Made by a program: the position numbers and the translations under genes
Assembly (NCBI GenBank): GCA_015075425.1
Contig: JABTUL010000004.1
Coordinates: forward strand, 62,001 to 126,000
Source of the DNA: Spirochaetales bacterium
GTDB taxonomy: Bacteria > Spirochaetota > Leptospiria > Leptospirales > Leptonemataceae
Reading direction: 5' to 3'
DNA: 64,000 nt
Shown here: positions 8,174-16,495 of the stretch, piece by piece
How the letters are laid out: every line of letters starts with the position of its first letter
Numbering within the stretch: position 1 is the first letter of the stretch
Notes under the pieces: model-generated
Seen by the model: the letters and a program-made list of their open reading frames with translations, nothing else
Told to the model about the DNA's origin: nothing
Database searches by the model: none

Positions 8174-9130
8174 CTATTCCAGCAGGGAAAGTCCGAGGCC
8201 GGCCAGGCCCCGGCTCACGGAAATCGTACCGCGCACGCCAAAATGATCGGAAGCAAAAAGAGAACCCCTGTGAAAGTACAGCGGACTTTCGCCAACCAGG
8301 CTCACCGCGACCGGCCGGAAGGTGTCCGAACGCACCAGGATCCGATCGAGGCGGCGCGACGATTCGCCACGAAAGGCATAAATACGGGCCATCCAGCTTT
8401 TTTCCATGTCCCAGGTGTAGCCAGGCTGTCCAGGACGCAAGCGCAGCCATAGATCGGTAAAGTCCTGGTAGAGATGATTTTCTTCCAGAGCACCATCGCC
8501 AAAATTGAAATCGCCAAGCAGAACACTGTGCCGGTAAGGATCCAGCAGGGATCGGGTTTCCTGGATTTGCTGTTTGCGGACAGCTGCAGCTCCCAGAATA
8601 CTTTCCAGATGGACGTTGCCCACCGCAATCGGCTGACCCGGATAGTCGATGACGGCAAGGAGAGCGTACCGCCAGCGCTGGTAGGGAGCGCGCTCCAGCC
8701 TGCGTACTTTTGTTTCTTTGATGGGATAGCGCGATAGAGTAACAAGCCCGCCCGGAGCAAAAGGCTGGCCACCCCATCGGGTCACATGATAGTTCTGCTG
8801 GACCCACGGCTGGCGCAGCAAACTGTATACAAACCAGTAAGAAGCTTCCTGCAAGGCAATGACATCGGCTGAGGACCGTTCCAGAAGAGAAAACACCAGT
8901 GAAAGTCTCTGGTATGCTTCCCGGTAATTCCACATGCGGACATTCATGGTCAAGAGGGAAAGCTGCTCCTTGTTCCCCTGCGCTCCCCACGAAACGCCCT
9001 CTTCAAACGTAGCGCCTTTCGCAAAGAGCACCGGCCTTTCAAAGACTACCGGTTCTTTAAAGACAATCGCTTTTTGCGTGCCGGAACAATAAAAGACCAG
9101 TAAAGAAACCAAGAGAATGACAATTCGCAT
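8174..9130 (-). CDS. endonuclease/exonuclease/phosphatase-fold lipoprotein
   Basis: 318 residues. A short signal peptide ends in the lipobox LVFYC. The catalytic fold is that of the EEP (DNase I/sphingomyelinase) superfamily: TMNVRMWNY (Asn of motif I), DVIALQEASYW (catalytic Glu), HLESIL, VLLGDFNFG (Asp/Asn pair) and the terminal SDHFGVRGTI (Asp-His). Members cut nucleic acids, inositol phosphates or sphingomyelin using Mg2+, and the sequence alone does not choose between these. As a lipoprotein it should act in the periplasm or on the surface. It lies 37 bases upstream of ispH on the same strand. Confidence 0.85.
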   Translation of the reverse strand: MRIVILLVSLLVFYCSGTQKAIVFKEPVVFERPVLFAKGATFEEGVSWGAQGNKEQLSLLTMNVRMWNYREAYQRLSLVFSLLERSSADVIALQEASYWFVYSLLRQPWVQQNYHVTRWGGQPFAPGGLVTLSRYPIKETKVRRLERAPYQRWRYALLAVIDYPGQPIAVGNVHLESILGAAAVRKQQIQETRSLLDPYRHSVLLGDFNFGDGALEENHLYQDFTDLWLRLRPGQPGYTWDMEKSWMARIYAFRGESSRRLDRILVRSDTFRPVAVSLVGESPLYFHRGSLFASDHFGVRGTISVSRGLAGLGLSLLE

Positions 9131-9175
9131 TAACTATAAGATCGGCCGGAAAGCCACCCTCCTCCAGCCGTGTTT

Positions 9176-11155
9176 TCAGGGTTTCAGGAAGAGAACCATG
9201 GACGAAACAGTATAGGGATGCTCCCCCCTGCGTGCCAGGCTATTCACATTGTGGTGGAAACCACGCGGCGAAACAGCTCCCACAATGTAGAATCTTTCCT
9301 GATCGCGGAGCTTTAAACAGATGTTCCGATTGAAGAATAAAATGACAGCGCGATCCTTGAATTCCTGAGCCATCATGCGCAGTGCCGGCTCCACATCCTT
9401 CCAGGGAGAGTAGATATCTATAGCATTCACGGATCGGATAAAGAGCGGTGCCTTTGAATCAAGCGACAGAGCCGGCCTTTTTACCAGCCAGTTTTTCTCT
9501 TCCTGCCACTGCTTTTTTAACGAAAGTGTTCCGTCACCGGATAGAATGGAAAGATTGGGTACAGCAAGGACTCGCGATCGTCGCGCCGGCGGTACATTCT
9601 TCTGGAAGAGAGCTACCTGATCCGGTAGATCCAGGGCCACAAATTGCATCTCTTTGAATTCTTCTGCCAGCGCAATGGTTGTGACCGCCGGGTACTGGGG
9701 ATGGGCAATACCCGGACCAATTTCCACAAAGAGCAGACCTTCCCCGCGAGGCGCAGCATGACTCTCAAGAAAGAGACGCGAAAGGCGCTGCATCTCCGGC
9801 GTTCGCGGACCCGTTCCCAGTAGATCGCGCAAAAACAGATTGGTATCATCGTGCCTGCCCTGGTAAGTGCGCGCCTGCACCATCCGCGGATGGCTGCGAA
9901 AATTAAAGGCCCCCGTGTAAGAAGCAATTCGATCGTATTCTTTGCGTGTCTGGAAAAAATCTTCCGCCTCCGGCAAATCGCCGGTCAGGTAGGGATCCGC
10001 CAGACGAATTTCTGCGATTCCCAGATTTATGGGTCGGGCCTCCGGTCGATAGCGATCCATGAGATGCCGTGACAGCAGGTTGGAATTGGTTTCGATTTGC
10101 TTTTCCAGCGCTGTATTTTGCATCCCGAGAATCATGACCAGTTCCTGGGCCCATGTGTAGTGAACCATCGCCTGGAAGAATTCTCCGGCCAGCAGAGCCG
10201 CATTGCCTGTATTGAACAAAAGAGCCAGAAACAAGTCGCTGTTCATCAAATTGCGCTGAAGCAGGAGTGCCGTGCTGGCATCAAACGAGGCCAGCGCTTC
10301 CTTACCACGAGCGGAGGCCAGCGATAGGGATCCCTCATGAAAATAAAATAATGCCTGAAGTAGAGGCCAATCGGCAAATGTTGCTGCATCAAACCCGGCG
10401 GGCTGCCGTGACAGGATGGCCGTATCCAGAGCAATCAGCTGGTCATAGAAACTGCCGGTAAAGCCACCCAGTGCCAGAATTCGACGCGCCTCCCGAAAAT
10501 GGGCCAGAGCCCGCCCGGGATCGCCCAGATAGTAGGAAGCCAGGGCAATACCGCGGTGAGAGAGAGCCAGATCATGGGTTACGAGGCCATTGCGTTCCAG
10601 GATGTCCCGACTGCGAGCATAGTAAGCCAGAGCATCGTGGTAGCGGCGGCGCGGTAAAGCCCGTCGACCTTCTGCCATAAGCAGTGGAACGTGCGCCGGC
10701 GAATAGCTCTGGAAAAAAAGGCCGCCCGCCGCGATGGGAGCAAGCGCTGGGGCGAGTTGCCCTTCCAGAACGTAATGATCGGCCAGCAATCGCGCCACAG
10801 CTGCGCCGGGACTGAGCTGATTTTCTTCCAGCGCCAGCGATTCGGTAGTCCGGCGGCGCAGATCCTGAAGGGTAATGGTTCCCCCCTTCCGTTCAACGAT
10901 ATGTGTGGCACCCATGCGCTGGGCCAGACGGGCCTCAGGCACGCCTTCCACGACAAACAAAGAACGATCTGCCAGCGGAAATGAACTCAGATTTCTAAAA
11001 CCGCGCAGGCTCTGCTCGAGCATCTGCCAGTCGTTTTCCGGGCCCGATGGAATCAGGTAAAGCAGGAGCGGGCTTTGTAGGGGACCGGCCCCTTTACGCT
11101 GCTGGGTACAGAGCGAAAGAACCAGCAGAACGGGCAGAATGAAACGCCAGCTCAT
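9176..11155 (-). CDS. TPR lipoprotein with C-terminal methyltransferase-like domain
   Basis: 659 residues. The signal peptide ends in SLC, a likely lipobox. Residues ~20-110 resemble a small alpha/beta domain of the kind seen before TPR arrays (LLLYLIPSGPENDWQ). Residues ~150-370 are tetratricopeptide-type helices (RRYHDALAYYARSRDILE; DPGRALAHFREARRIL). The last ~180 residues contain LLFVEIGPGIAHPQYP followed 25 residues later by MQFVALDLPDQV, the glycine-rich and acidic-loop pattern of a class I SAM methyltransferase. The combination of lipid anchor, TPR and Rossmann-like domain is unusual because SAM is cytoplasmic. The domain may be degenerate or bind another ligand. Confidence 0.7.
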   Translation of the reverse strand: MSWRFILPVLLVLSLCTQQRKGAGPLQSPLLLYLIPSGPENDWQMLEQSLRGFRNLSSFPLADRSLFVVEGVPEARLAQRMGATHIVERKGGTITLQDLRRRTTESLALEENQLSPGAAVARLLADHYVLEGQLAPALAPIAAGGLFFQSYSPAHVPLLMAEGRRALPRRRYHDALAYYARSRDILERNGLVTHDLALSHRGIALASYYLGDPGRALAHFREARRILALGGFTGSFYDQLIALDTAILSRQPAGFDAATFADWPLLQALFYFHEGSLSLASARGKEALASFDASTALLLQRNLMNSDLFLALLFNTGNAALLAGEFFQAMVHYTWAQELVMILGMQNTALEKQIETNSNLLSRHLMDRYRPEARPINLGIAEIRLADPYLTGDLPEAEDFFQTRKEYDRIASYTGAFNFRSHPRMVQARTYQGRHDDTNLFLRDLLGTGPRTPEMQRLSRLFLESHAAPRGEGLLFVEIGPGIAHPQYPAVTTIALAEEFKEMQFVALDLPDQVALFQKNVPPARRSRVLAVPNLSILSGDGTLSLKKQWQEEKNWLVKRPALSLDSKAPLFIRSVNAIDIYSPWKDVEPALRMMAQEFKDRAVILFFNRNICLKLRDQERFYIVGAVSPRGFHHNVNSLARRGEHPYTVSSMVLFLKP

Positions 11156-11186
11156 GTTCTATCATCGGAAAAGAGTTCAGAGAAAA

Positions 11187-12167
11187 TCAGGTTTCGCGCC
11201 TGGCGGATTCCTCGTAGACCTCCTGGCGAACGGAAGCAAACAAAGAAAGCAGCTGGTCGCGATCCACGGGCTGAGTGGGGATGTAAGTGGCAAAGACAGT
11301 ACGGTAGTACGGCTCCTGCTCCTTGAGCTTGAAAAAGTTACGTGACATGATTTGGGCCACCCTTTCCGCATGGTGCTTGGTGGTGGCAATGGTAACGGCG
11401 TCCGGCATATCGTGAACGTGATGCATGTGAAAGCAGCAAACCACATCTTCGTAGTTCAAGCGGTCGATTTCTGCTTTGAGTTCAGAGAAGGATATCTTCT
11501 GTTTGCCACCGGACGGATTCTTATAGTTGATCAGGATACGCTTAAAGTAATGCACCTTCCGGCCGTCTTTATCGATTTCAATACCGTTTACAATGCGCCG
11601 TTCATCGGTCAGTTGTTTCATGATGTATTCACCACGGCCGCGATCGCTTTCAAAGTCAAAGTACTCTGAGGTGACATCGCCGCGCAGCGCATTGCGATTG
11701 ATATCGCTCAGGGTGTATTTTTTCCCGGGAGGCAATTCATGCTTGAAGCTGCTGACAAGAGAGGGATTGAGGTCATCGTTCTCAATTTCAAAGCGGACAG
11801 TCACATAACGACCGTAGCCGTGCTCAATGATATTCTGTAAAGCTTCTGTAACCATCATGCGGACCATATCACCGTCCAGCCCGAGGAGCAAGGCCAGGCG
11901 TCTGGCCTGCTGTTTGATTTCAAACATGGTTCCGTGCTTTTCATTGATTCTGTGGCCAAACTCACGTTCCACAATTTCTTCACGATCGAGCAATGCTTCA
12001 TAAACAAGATTTTTTACTGAACTTTGCAAATAGGGCGATTCCGTAATCGCATTCATTTCTTCGCGCAGTCCGCGTAATTCTTTGCGCAGAGCTTCAATCT
12101 CTTTTTCCAGCTCGACCGTAGTATCCATGTCAGGCAGATTCCTTGTTTTGGGCATGCTCGCAACCAT
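11187..12167 (-). CDS. anti-sigma-type histidine-kinase-like ATPase with coiled-coil N-terminus
   Basis: 326 residues from the ATG at 12167; a TTG nine bases earlier and ATGs at 12152 and 12128 are alternatives. Residues ~15-50 form a coiled coil (VELEKEIEALRKELRGLREE). Residues ~75-220 carry a GHKL ATPase of the RsbW/SpoIIAB sort: the N box MMVTEALQNIIEHGYG, then DRGRGEYIMKQLTDE as the glycine loop. The last ~100 residues form an unrecognised domain with HMHHVHDMPDAV. Such ATPases usually bind sigma or anti-anti-sigma factors, and the PP2C phosphatase at 32459 is the sort of enzyme that works with them. It follows the large gene upstream with only a few bases of overlap or gap. Confidence 0.75.
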   Translation of the reverse strand: MVASMPKTRNLPDMDTTVELEKEIEALRKELRGLREEMNAITESPYLQSSVKNLVYEALLDREEIVEREFGHRINEKHGTMFEIKQQARRLALLLGLDGDMVRMMVTEALQNIIEHGYGRYVTVRFEIENDDLNPSLVSSFKHELPPGKKYTLSDINRNALRGDVTSEYFDFESDRGRGEYIMKQLTDERRIVNGIEIDKDGRKVHYFKRILINYKNPSGGKQKISFSELKAEIDRLNYEDVVCCFHMHHVHDMPDAVTIATTKHHAERVAQIMSRNFFKLKEQEPYYRTVFATYIPTQPVDRDQLLSLFASVRQEVYEESARRET

Positions 12168-12172
12168 TTTTG

Positions 12173-14170
12173 TCAAATATCCAGATCTCCATCCGGCTCA
12201 GCCCGGGAAAGCTTCTGGGCCCGCTTTTCATCCTGCCTGATTGCATCGGCAAGCTTCTGATAGGGGTCATCGTCCGTCCCCGCCGGATCATTTTTTCGAT
12301 TCTCTGCACTCTTGATCTGTCGGCGCAGACTCTCCATACGCACAAGCTGACTGCTCGCCGCCTCCCCGGATTGCAGTTCATACTTTTCCTTCATTTTTTC
12401 AAAGCTGCGTTCAAGGCGGGCCGCACGGGTCCGCCATTCATGATCCACCGGGTACAGAACGAGAGCTTCGCCACCGCTACCAACCAATTGAAATTTCTGC
12501 CGGCTGAGCACTTCCATGAGATTGATTTTTTCATCGCCAAAGGCTCGTTCAAGGTCCGCCAGAATAGGAATGTAAAGCTGATCATGATAAAAAAGATCAA
12601 GTTTCTCGATAATCCGGTTGGAATCCGCCCTGTCCTTGATGCGGATACGGTTGATCCGTCGTTCTTCTTCGCGATTTTTTTCTGCCTGCTCGATCAATTC
12701 TTGATTGCGACCGGCCAGCGCCTTTTGCTCGAGGCTGACCCGACTCTTGGCAATCTTGAAAGCCGGGTCCTGAAACCAGGTGAGCCCGAGCAAAATAAAA
12801 ATTCTATAGTACCAGGGAATGTAGTTGATGTAGGCCTTGCGCAGAATCTTTCCATAAGAGCGAACAAACTCAGTGTCATCAAAAAGCTCGCGGTATTCCG
12901 CTTCATGTTCTTCCATAATGAATTTCAAAGCCAAAATTTTCCATGTATGCTGCAAAGGCAGCTCCGCCATGCCCGCAACCAGAGCCCTCAGGGCCTGCAG
13001 GTCGCGCCTTACAAAGACATGGGTCCGGCCGGAGCCCGCGCTGCGCTCAAAGCTGGAATACAGCAGCGCCAGGTGAGAGGTGATCTTTCGCCAGACTTCC
13101 TCCGGAAAACGGAATCGCTCGGCATAGTCGTAAGTCTGCATGTAGTCAGACCAGATGGCATCACGGCGGGTCATCTTTTCAATGAATTCCTGAACCATCT
13201 TCTCGCATTCCGCTTCCCAGCCCCGGGCATACAGGCGGTCGGCACCAGGAGCAGTCGCCAGAACGATTTCCACCGCCAGCGATCCCGGAAAAACTACTCC
13301 CCTTTCCTGTTCCTGACGCGGTTGCTGACGCATGATTTTCTTTAAGGCATCGGCTCGCTCCCGGCGAAACTCAGCGCGGGGCGCCACCTTTTCATCGGAA
13401 AAGTAATCCATTTCTGCCAGATAGATGCGCTCCAGTTCGCCCTTCAGGTTGCCCTTGTTTTTGTAGCGAGGGATGACCCGGGATTCCAGAAAGGCTGCGG
13501 CGCTCTCAAAGCGTTCAATAAGGTCTTCGTCACGGATGGGCAGAAGTCCAAAATCATTGAGGTCCACCACGCTGCCCGAACGCAAAAGTTCCTCTTTGAT
13601 ATCTTTGATCGTGGCTTTGAGCATTTCTGGCTGCGGATTGATCTCGAAATTCCCGGCATGCACTTCCACAAATGGATCGATGGTCGTAGCAGAAAGCTCG
13701 GCGGCACGCGGTATTTGCACAGAAGTAAAATCTTTTTCCAGATCCTTGCGGAAGGCATCGGCCTGAAAAGCCGGCCAGGATTCAAGCAGCTGATCGATCG
13801 CTTGCAATGATTGGCGAATGATTGCGGAGAAAGTCGCATTCATGTGATCTTTTTCTGACGGCAGAGTCAGAAAACAGGGATGCAGGAGCATGCGCCGGGT
13901 GCCGGTATCGTATTCCAGAAAAAACAGTTCGACTACAAGTTTATCTGAAATCAGGCGGTTGACCACATTGACCAGATCGCGTTTGGTCAAATTGAGGATA
14001 TCCGGAACAAACGTGTCCAGTGTGAAAATCTTTCCGGCCTTGATGCTTTCCGTGGAGGAATGAGCGCGGATAGTGCGGTAAACGGTATGAGTGACTTTGT
14101 CGTTGAGATTGGCGCCGCGCGCCATGGCATCACTTTCTGTCAGCAGGTCCAGAAAGGGATATTTGTTCAT
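12173..14170 (-). CDS. large conserved hypothetical protein
   Basis: 665 residues, with no signal peptide. The N-terminal part includes a run that could be a winged-helix (LDTFVPDILNLTKRDLVNVVN...). The middle is helical. Around residues 475-500 there is one moderately hydrophobic stretch (YYRIFILLGLTWF) followed by a charged coiled coil (RNQELIEQAEKNREEERRIN). The extreme C-terminus is highly charged. I recognise no family. It overlaps the LOG-family gene upstream by four bases and meets the GHKL ATPase gene downstream, so the three genes are probably one transcript. A signalling role with the ATPase is inferred from position only. Confidence 0.7.
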   Translation of the reverse strand: MNKYPFLDLLTESDAMARGANLNDKVTHTVYRTIRAHSSTESIKAGKIFTLDTFVPDILNLTKRDLVNVVNRLISDKLVVELFFLEYDTGTRRMLLHPCFLTLPSEKDHMNATFSAIIRQSLQAIDQLLESWPAFQADAFRKDLEKDFTSVQIPRAAELSATTIDPFVEVHAGNFEINPQPEMLKATIKDIKEELLRSGSVVDLNDFGLLPIRDEDLIERFESAAAFLESRVIPRYKNKGNLKGELERIYLAEMDYFSDEKVAPRAEFRRERADALKKIMRQQPRQEQERGVVFPGSLAVEIVLATAPGADRLYARGWEAECEKMVQEFIEKMTRRDAIWSDYMQTYDYAERFRFPEEVWRKITSHLALLYSSFERSAGSGRTHVFVRRDLQALRALVAGMAELPLQHTWKILALKFIMEEHEAEYRELFDDTEFVRSYGKILRKAYINYIPWYYRIFILLGLTWFQDPAFKIAKSRVSLEQKALAGRNQELIEQAEKNREEERRINRIRIKDRADSNRIIEKLDLFYHDQLYIPILADLERAFGDEKINLMEVLSRQKFQLVGSGGEALVLYPVDHEWRTRAARLERSFEKMKEKYELQSGEAASSQLVRMESLRRQIKSAENRKNDPAGTDDDPYQKLADAIRQDEKRAQKLSRAEPDGDLDI

Positions 14171-14913
14171 TCGATCTGGCTCGAAAGGATGGGAAGAATA
14201 ACAGACAGGGCTTCATCAACGGTATCCACCGATTCCATGAGCTTCAGATCTTCTGCCGCAATCATCCCGGCCTCAGCCAGGTAAGGCATATCGATCACCC
14301 GCTCCCAGAACTTCCGACCAAACAGTATCACGGGAATACGTCGCTGTATATTGCGCGTCTGCTGGAGAGTCAGTGTTTCAAAAAGCTCATCCATAGTGCC
14401 GAATCCACCCGGAAAAACAATGAGCACCCGGGCATGGTACAGAAACCAGTACTTGCGCATGAAAAAATACTGAAAATCAAACTTGAACTCACGGGAAATG
14501 TACGGGTTGGCCATCTGCTCGGCGGGAATGTTGATGTTTAAGCCAATAGTCGGCCCGCCGGCTTCATGAGCACCGCGATTGGCCGCTTCCATAATCCCGG
14601 GCCCGCCTCCTGTGCAGACAAGAAACCTCCGGCCACGGGGTACCGCCACCTCTTCTGACCAGCGAGCCAGCCGAAAACCAAGTTCCCGCGCGGCCTCATA
14701 GTAATGACCGAGTTCAGATGCAGTTTTCCGGCCTTCTTTGAGTTTTTCCGGCGAGGGCACCCGGGCAGAACCAAAGACAACGATCGTATCGGTAACATTT
14801 TCCTTTTCAAAGATGTATTGCGGATAGAGATACTCAGAGAGAAGCCTGATGGGACGGGCCGCCTGAGTTTCCAGAAATCGTTTATTGAAATATGCTTGTC
14901 GGTACGGTTGCAT
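14167..14913 (-). CDS. LOG-family (TIGR00730-type) nucleotide phosphoribohydrolase-like protein
   Basis: About 248 residues when started at the ATG at 14913 (MQPYRQAYFNKRFLE). Longer in-frame starts exist, but they would overlap the divergent glycosyltransferase. Two family signatures are clear: GGGPGIMEAANRGAHEAGG and PGGFGTMDELFE, which form the nucleotide site of LOG proteins. Such proteins cleave nucleoside monophosphates to base and ribose 5-phosphate, and are often misnamed lysine decarboxylases. The VVFGSARVP strand after the N-terminal helix is also typical. It is the first gene of the three-gene minus-strand unit and lies 24 bases from a divergent gene. Confidence 0.88.
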   Translation of the reverse strand: MQPYRQAYFNKRFLETQAARPIRLLSEYLYPQYIFEKENVTDTIVVFGSARVPSPEKLKEGRKTASELGHYYEAARELGFRLARWSEEVAVPRGRRFLVCTGGGPGIMEAANRGAHEAGGPTIGLNINIPAEQMANPYISREFKFDFQYFFMRKYWFLYHARVLIVFPGGFGTMDELFETLTLQQTRNIQRRIPVILFGRKFWERVIDMPYLAEAGMIAAEDLKLMESVDTVDEALSVILPILSSQIE

Positions 14914-14937
14914 GCTCAACTCATTATCGTCCAGCTC

Positions 14938-16071
14938 ATGCAAGCGAACCGCAACATTACTGTAGCTCTGGATGCCCGCCCCCTGATTGTTCCGGGAAAT
15001 GGCAATGCTCGCTATCTGGAGCAGATGCTGGCCAGCCTCTTTGCCGTTCGTCCTGCCTGGAAATGGGTCCTTTTCAGTCACAGAAAACTCCATTCCGATT
15101 ACTCTGAACTCTTAAGCCATCACCAGCTCCGGCTCATTACCGGCAGCCGCCTGCCCGGCCCGCTCTGGATTCATTTCACTTTGCCGGGCCTGCTTAAAAA
15201 CTACCAGCACGATGTATTCTGGGGTACCCTGGCCATGCTACCGCTTCGTTACCGCAGGCGCTGCCAGGCTCCGGCAGCGGTAAATTTTCATGACCTGAAC
15301 GCTTTTGTTGCTCCGGGGAGCATGGTCCGCTGGAATGCCTGGCAACATCGGCTTACCAACGAAAGGACCCTGCAGGAGGCGCGCACCATACTCTGTCTCT
15401 CCGGGGCCACCGCAAAGGATATTCGCCGGGTTTTCCCGCAAACGCAGAACAAGCGCATGGTGATTGTGTATCCCGGAGCCCAGATGCGTTCCGAAAAACC
15501 CGTGCGGCCACCGCCACCGGTGGGCAATTTAGAGCATTTCATTTTCTGTGTGGGAACGCTCGAACCGCGCAAAAATCAGGCAACGCTGGTGAACGCCTAC
15601 CTGAAAGCCCGGGGCACGGTTGATTTGCCTCCTCTGCTGCTGGCCGGCAAAAAAGGCTGGGGAGACGATGATCTTTACCACAAACTCAGCACCGGAGTGT
15701 ACTCCGACCGGCAGATCCATTTTCTGGAAGAGCCCGATGACGGGCAGCTGGCCTGGTGCTATGAGCAGGCGGCCTTTGTGGCCCAACCCAGCCTGCATGA
15801 GGGCTTTGGATTACCCATTCTCGAAGCGATGCACCACAAGAAGGTACTGCTTTTAAGTGATATACCGGTCTTCCGGGAAATCGGTCAGGGAAATGTATTC
15901 ATTCCGGCTCTGGATGTTGATGCCTGGGCCCGTAACCTGGCAGACTTCAGCGTGCTGGCGCGCACCGGTCAACTGCGGCCCCGCGCCTTCGATCCTGTTT
16001 ACTGGTCCTGGCATAAGCGTGCCGAAATTCTGGCACAGGCTCTGGAACTAACTGCCGCTCCCACCGCATAA
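14938..16071 (+). CDS. GT4-type glycosyltransferase
   Basis: 377 residues from the ATG at 14938. The N-terminus NITVALDARPL is the usual first strand of GT4 enzymes. The C-terminal donor domain shows FCVGTLEPRKNQATLV and the EX7E-type block PSLHEGFGLPILEAMHHKK, with DIPVFREIG after it. It should transfer a sugar from a nucleotide donor during polysaccharide or lipopolysaccharide assembly in the cytoplasm. The frame is open further upstream (to 14704), but that part is antisense to the LOG gene and unlike the family. It stands just before the MBOAT/SGNH cluster, which suggests a shared role in surface glycan synthesis. Confidence 0.88.
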   Translation: MQANRNITVALDARPLIVPGNGNARYLEQMLASLFAVRPAWKWVLFSHRKLHSDYSELLSHHQLRLITGSRLPGPLWIHFTLPGLLKNYQHDVFWGTLAMLPLRYRRRCQAPAAVNFHDLNAFVAPGSMVRWNAWQHRLTNERTLQEARTILCLSGATAKDIRRVFPQTQNKRMVIVYPGAQMRSEKPVRPPPPVGNLEHFIFCVGTLEPRKNQATLVNAYLKARGTVDLPPLLLAGKKGWGDDDLYHKLSTGVYSDRQIHFLEEPDDGQLAWCYEQAAFVAQPSLHEGFGLPILEAMHHKKVLLLSDIPVFREIGQGNVFIPALDVDAWARNLADFSVLARTGQLRPRAFDPVYWSWHKRAEILAQALELTAAPTA

Positions 16072-16106
16072 GAAAAGCGGTAATGCCGCAGGAGCGGCAC
16101 TTGAAA

Positions 16107-16400
16107 TCAGGGAGTGCCCTGGCCGGCCTTAATGATACATTCCATGAGTTTCATTTCGCCACAAGTCATGGCCTTAGCGCAGGCCTGGACATCAGGAACT
16201 TTGGCCGGATACTTGTCTTCAATGCCGGCCATGAACTTGGTACACAATTCCATACCATTGGGCTGGGATTTTACCTGGGGATCGCATTTTTCCACTTCCG
16301 CACAGAATTCGCGGTATTTTCCGGGATCAGATTTGGAGCCGCCACCGCACTGCATGAGTACCGCAACGGAGAAAAGAGAAAGAAGTAAGAATTTATTCAT
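16107..16400 (-). CDS. small Cys-rich lipoprotein
   Basis: 97 residues. The signal peptide ends in VLMQC, and the mature protein starts CGGGSKSDP, a typical flexible linker. Six further cysteines (FCAEV, KCDPQ, LCTKF, ACAKA, TCGEM, ECIIK) suggest three disulfides in the periplasm or at the surface. It resembles the partial gene at the left edge in size, signal and Cys spacing. Function unknown. It lies between two plus-strand genes, so it is transcribed alone. Confidence 0.8.
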   Translation of the reverse strand: MNKFLLLSLFSVAVLMQCGGGSKSDPGKYREFCAEVEKCDPQVKSQPNGMELCTKFMAGIEDKYPAKVPDVQACAKAMTCGEMKLMECIIKAGQGTP

Positions 16401-16495
16401 CCGGTCAATCTGTAACGCAAGATGGCTCTGTCAAGGCTGATTGACGGCCATGAAACACTTGACCCGACCCTCCAAAAAGGAAGCCTGCCGTCTGG

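Noticed and set aside
12143-13345. 400-codon open frame on the plus strand
   Set aside because: It is antisense to the 665-residue gene, starts within the anti-sigma ATPase gene and has no family features; the minus-strand gene has overlapping neighbours and normal composition.
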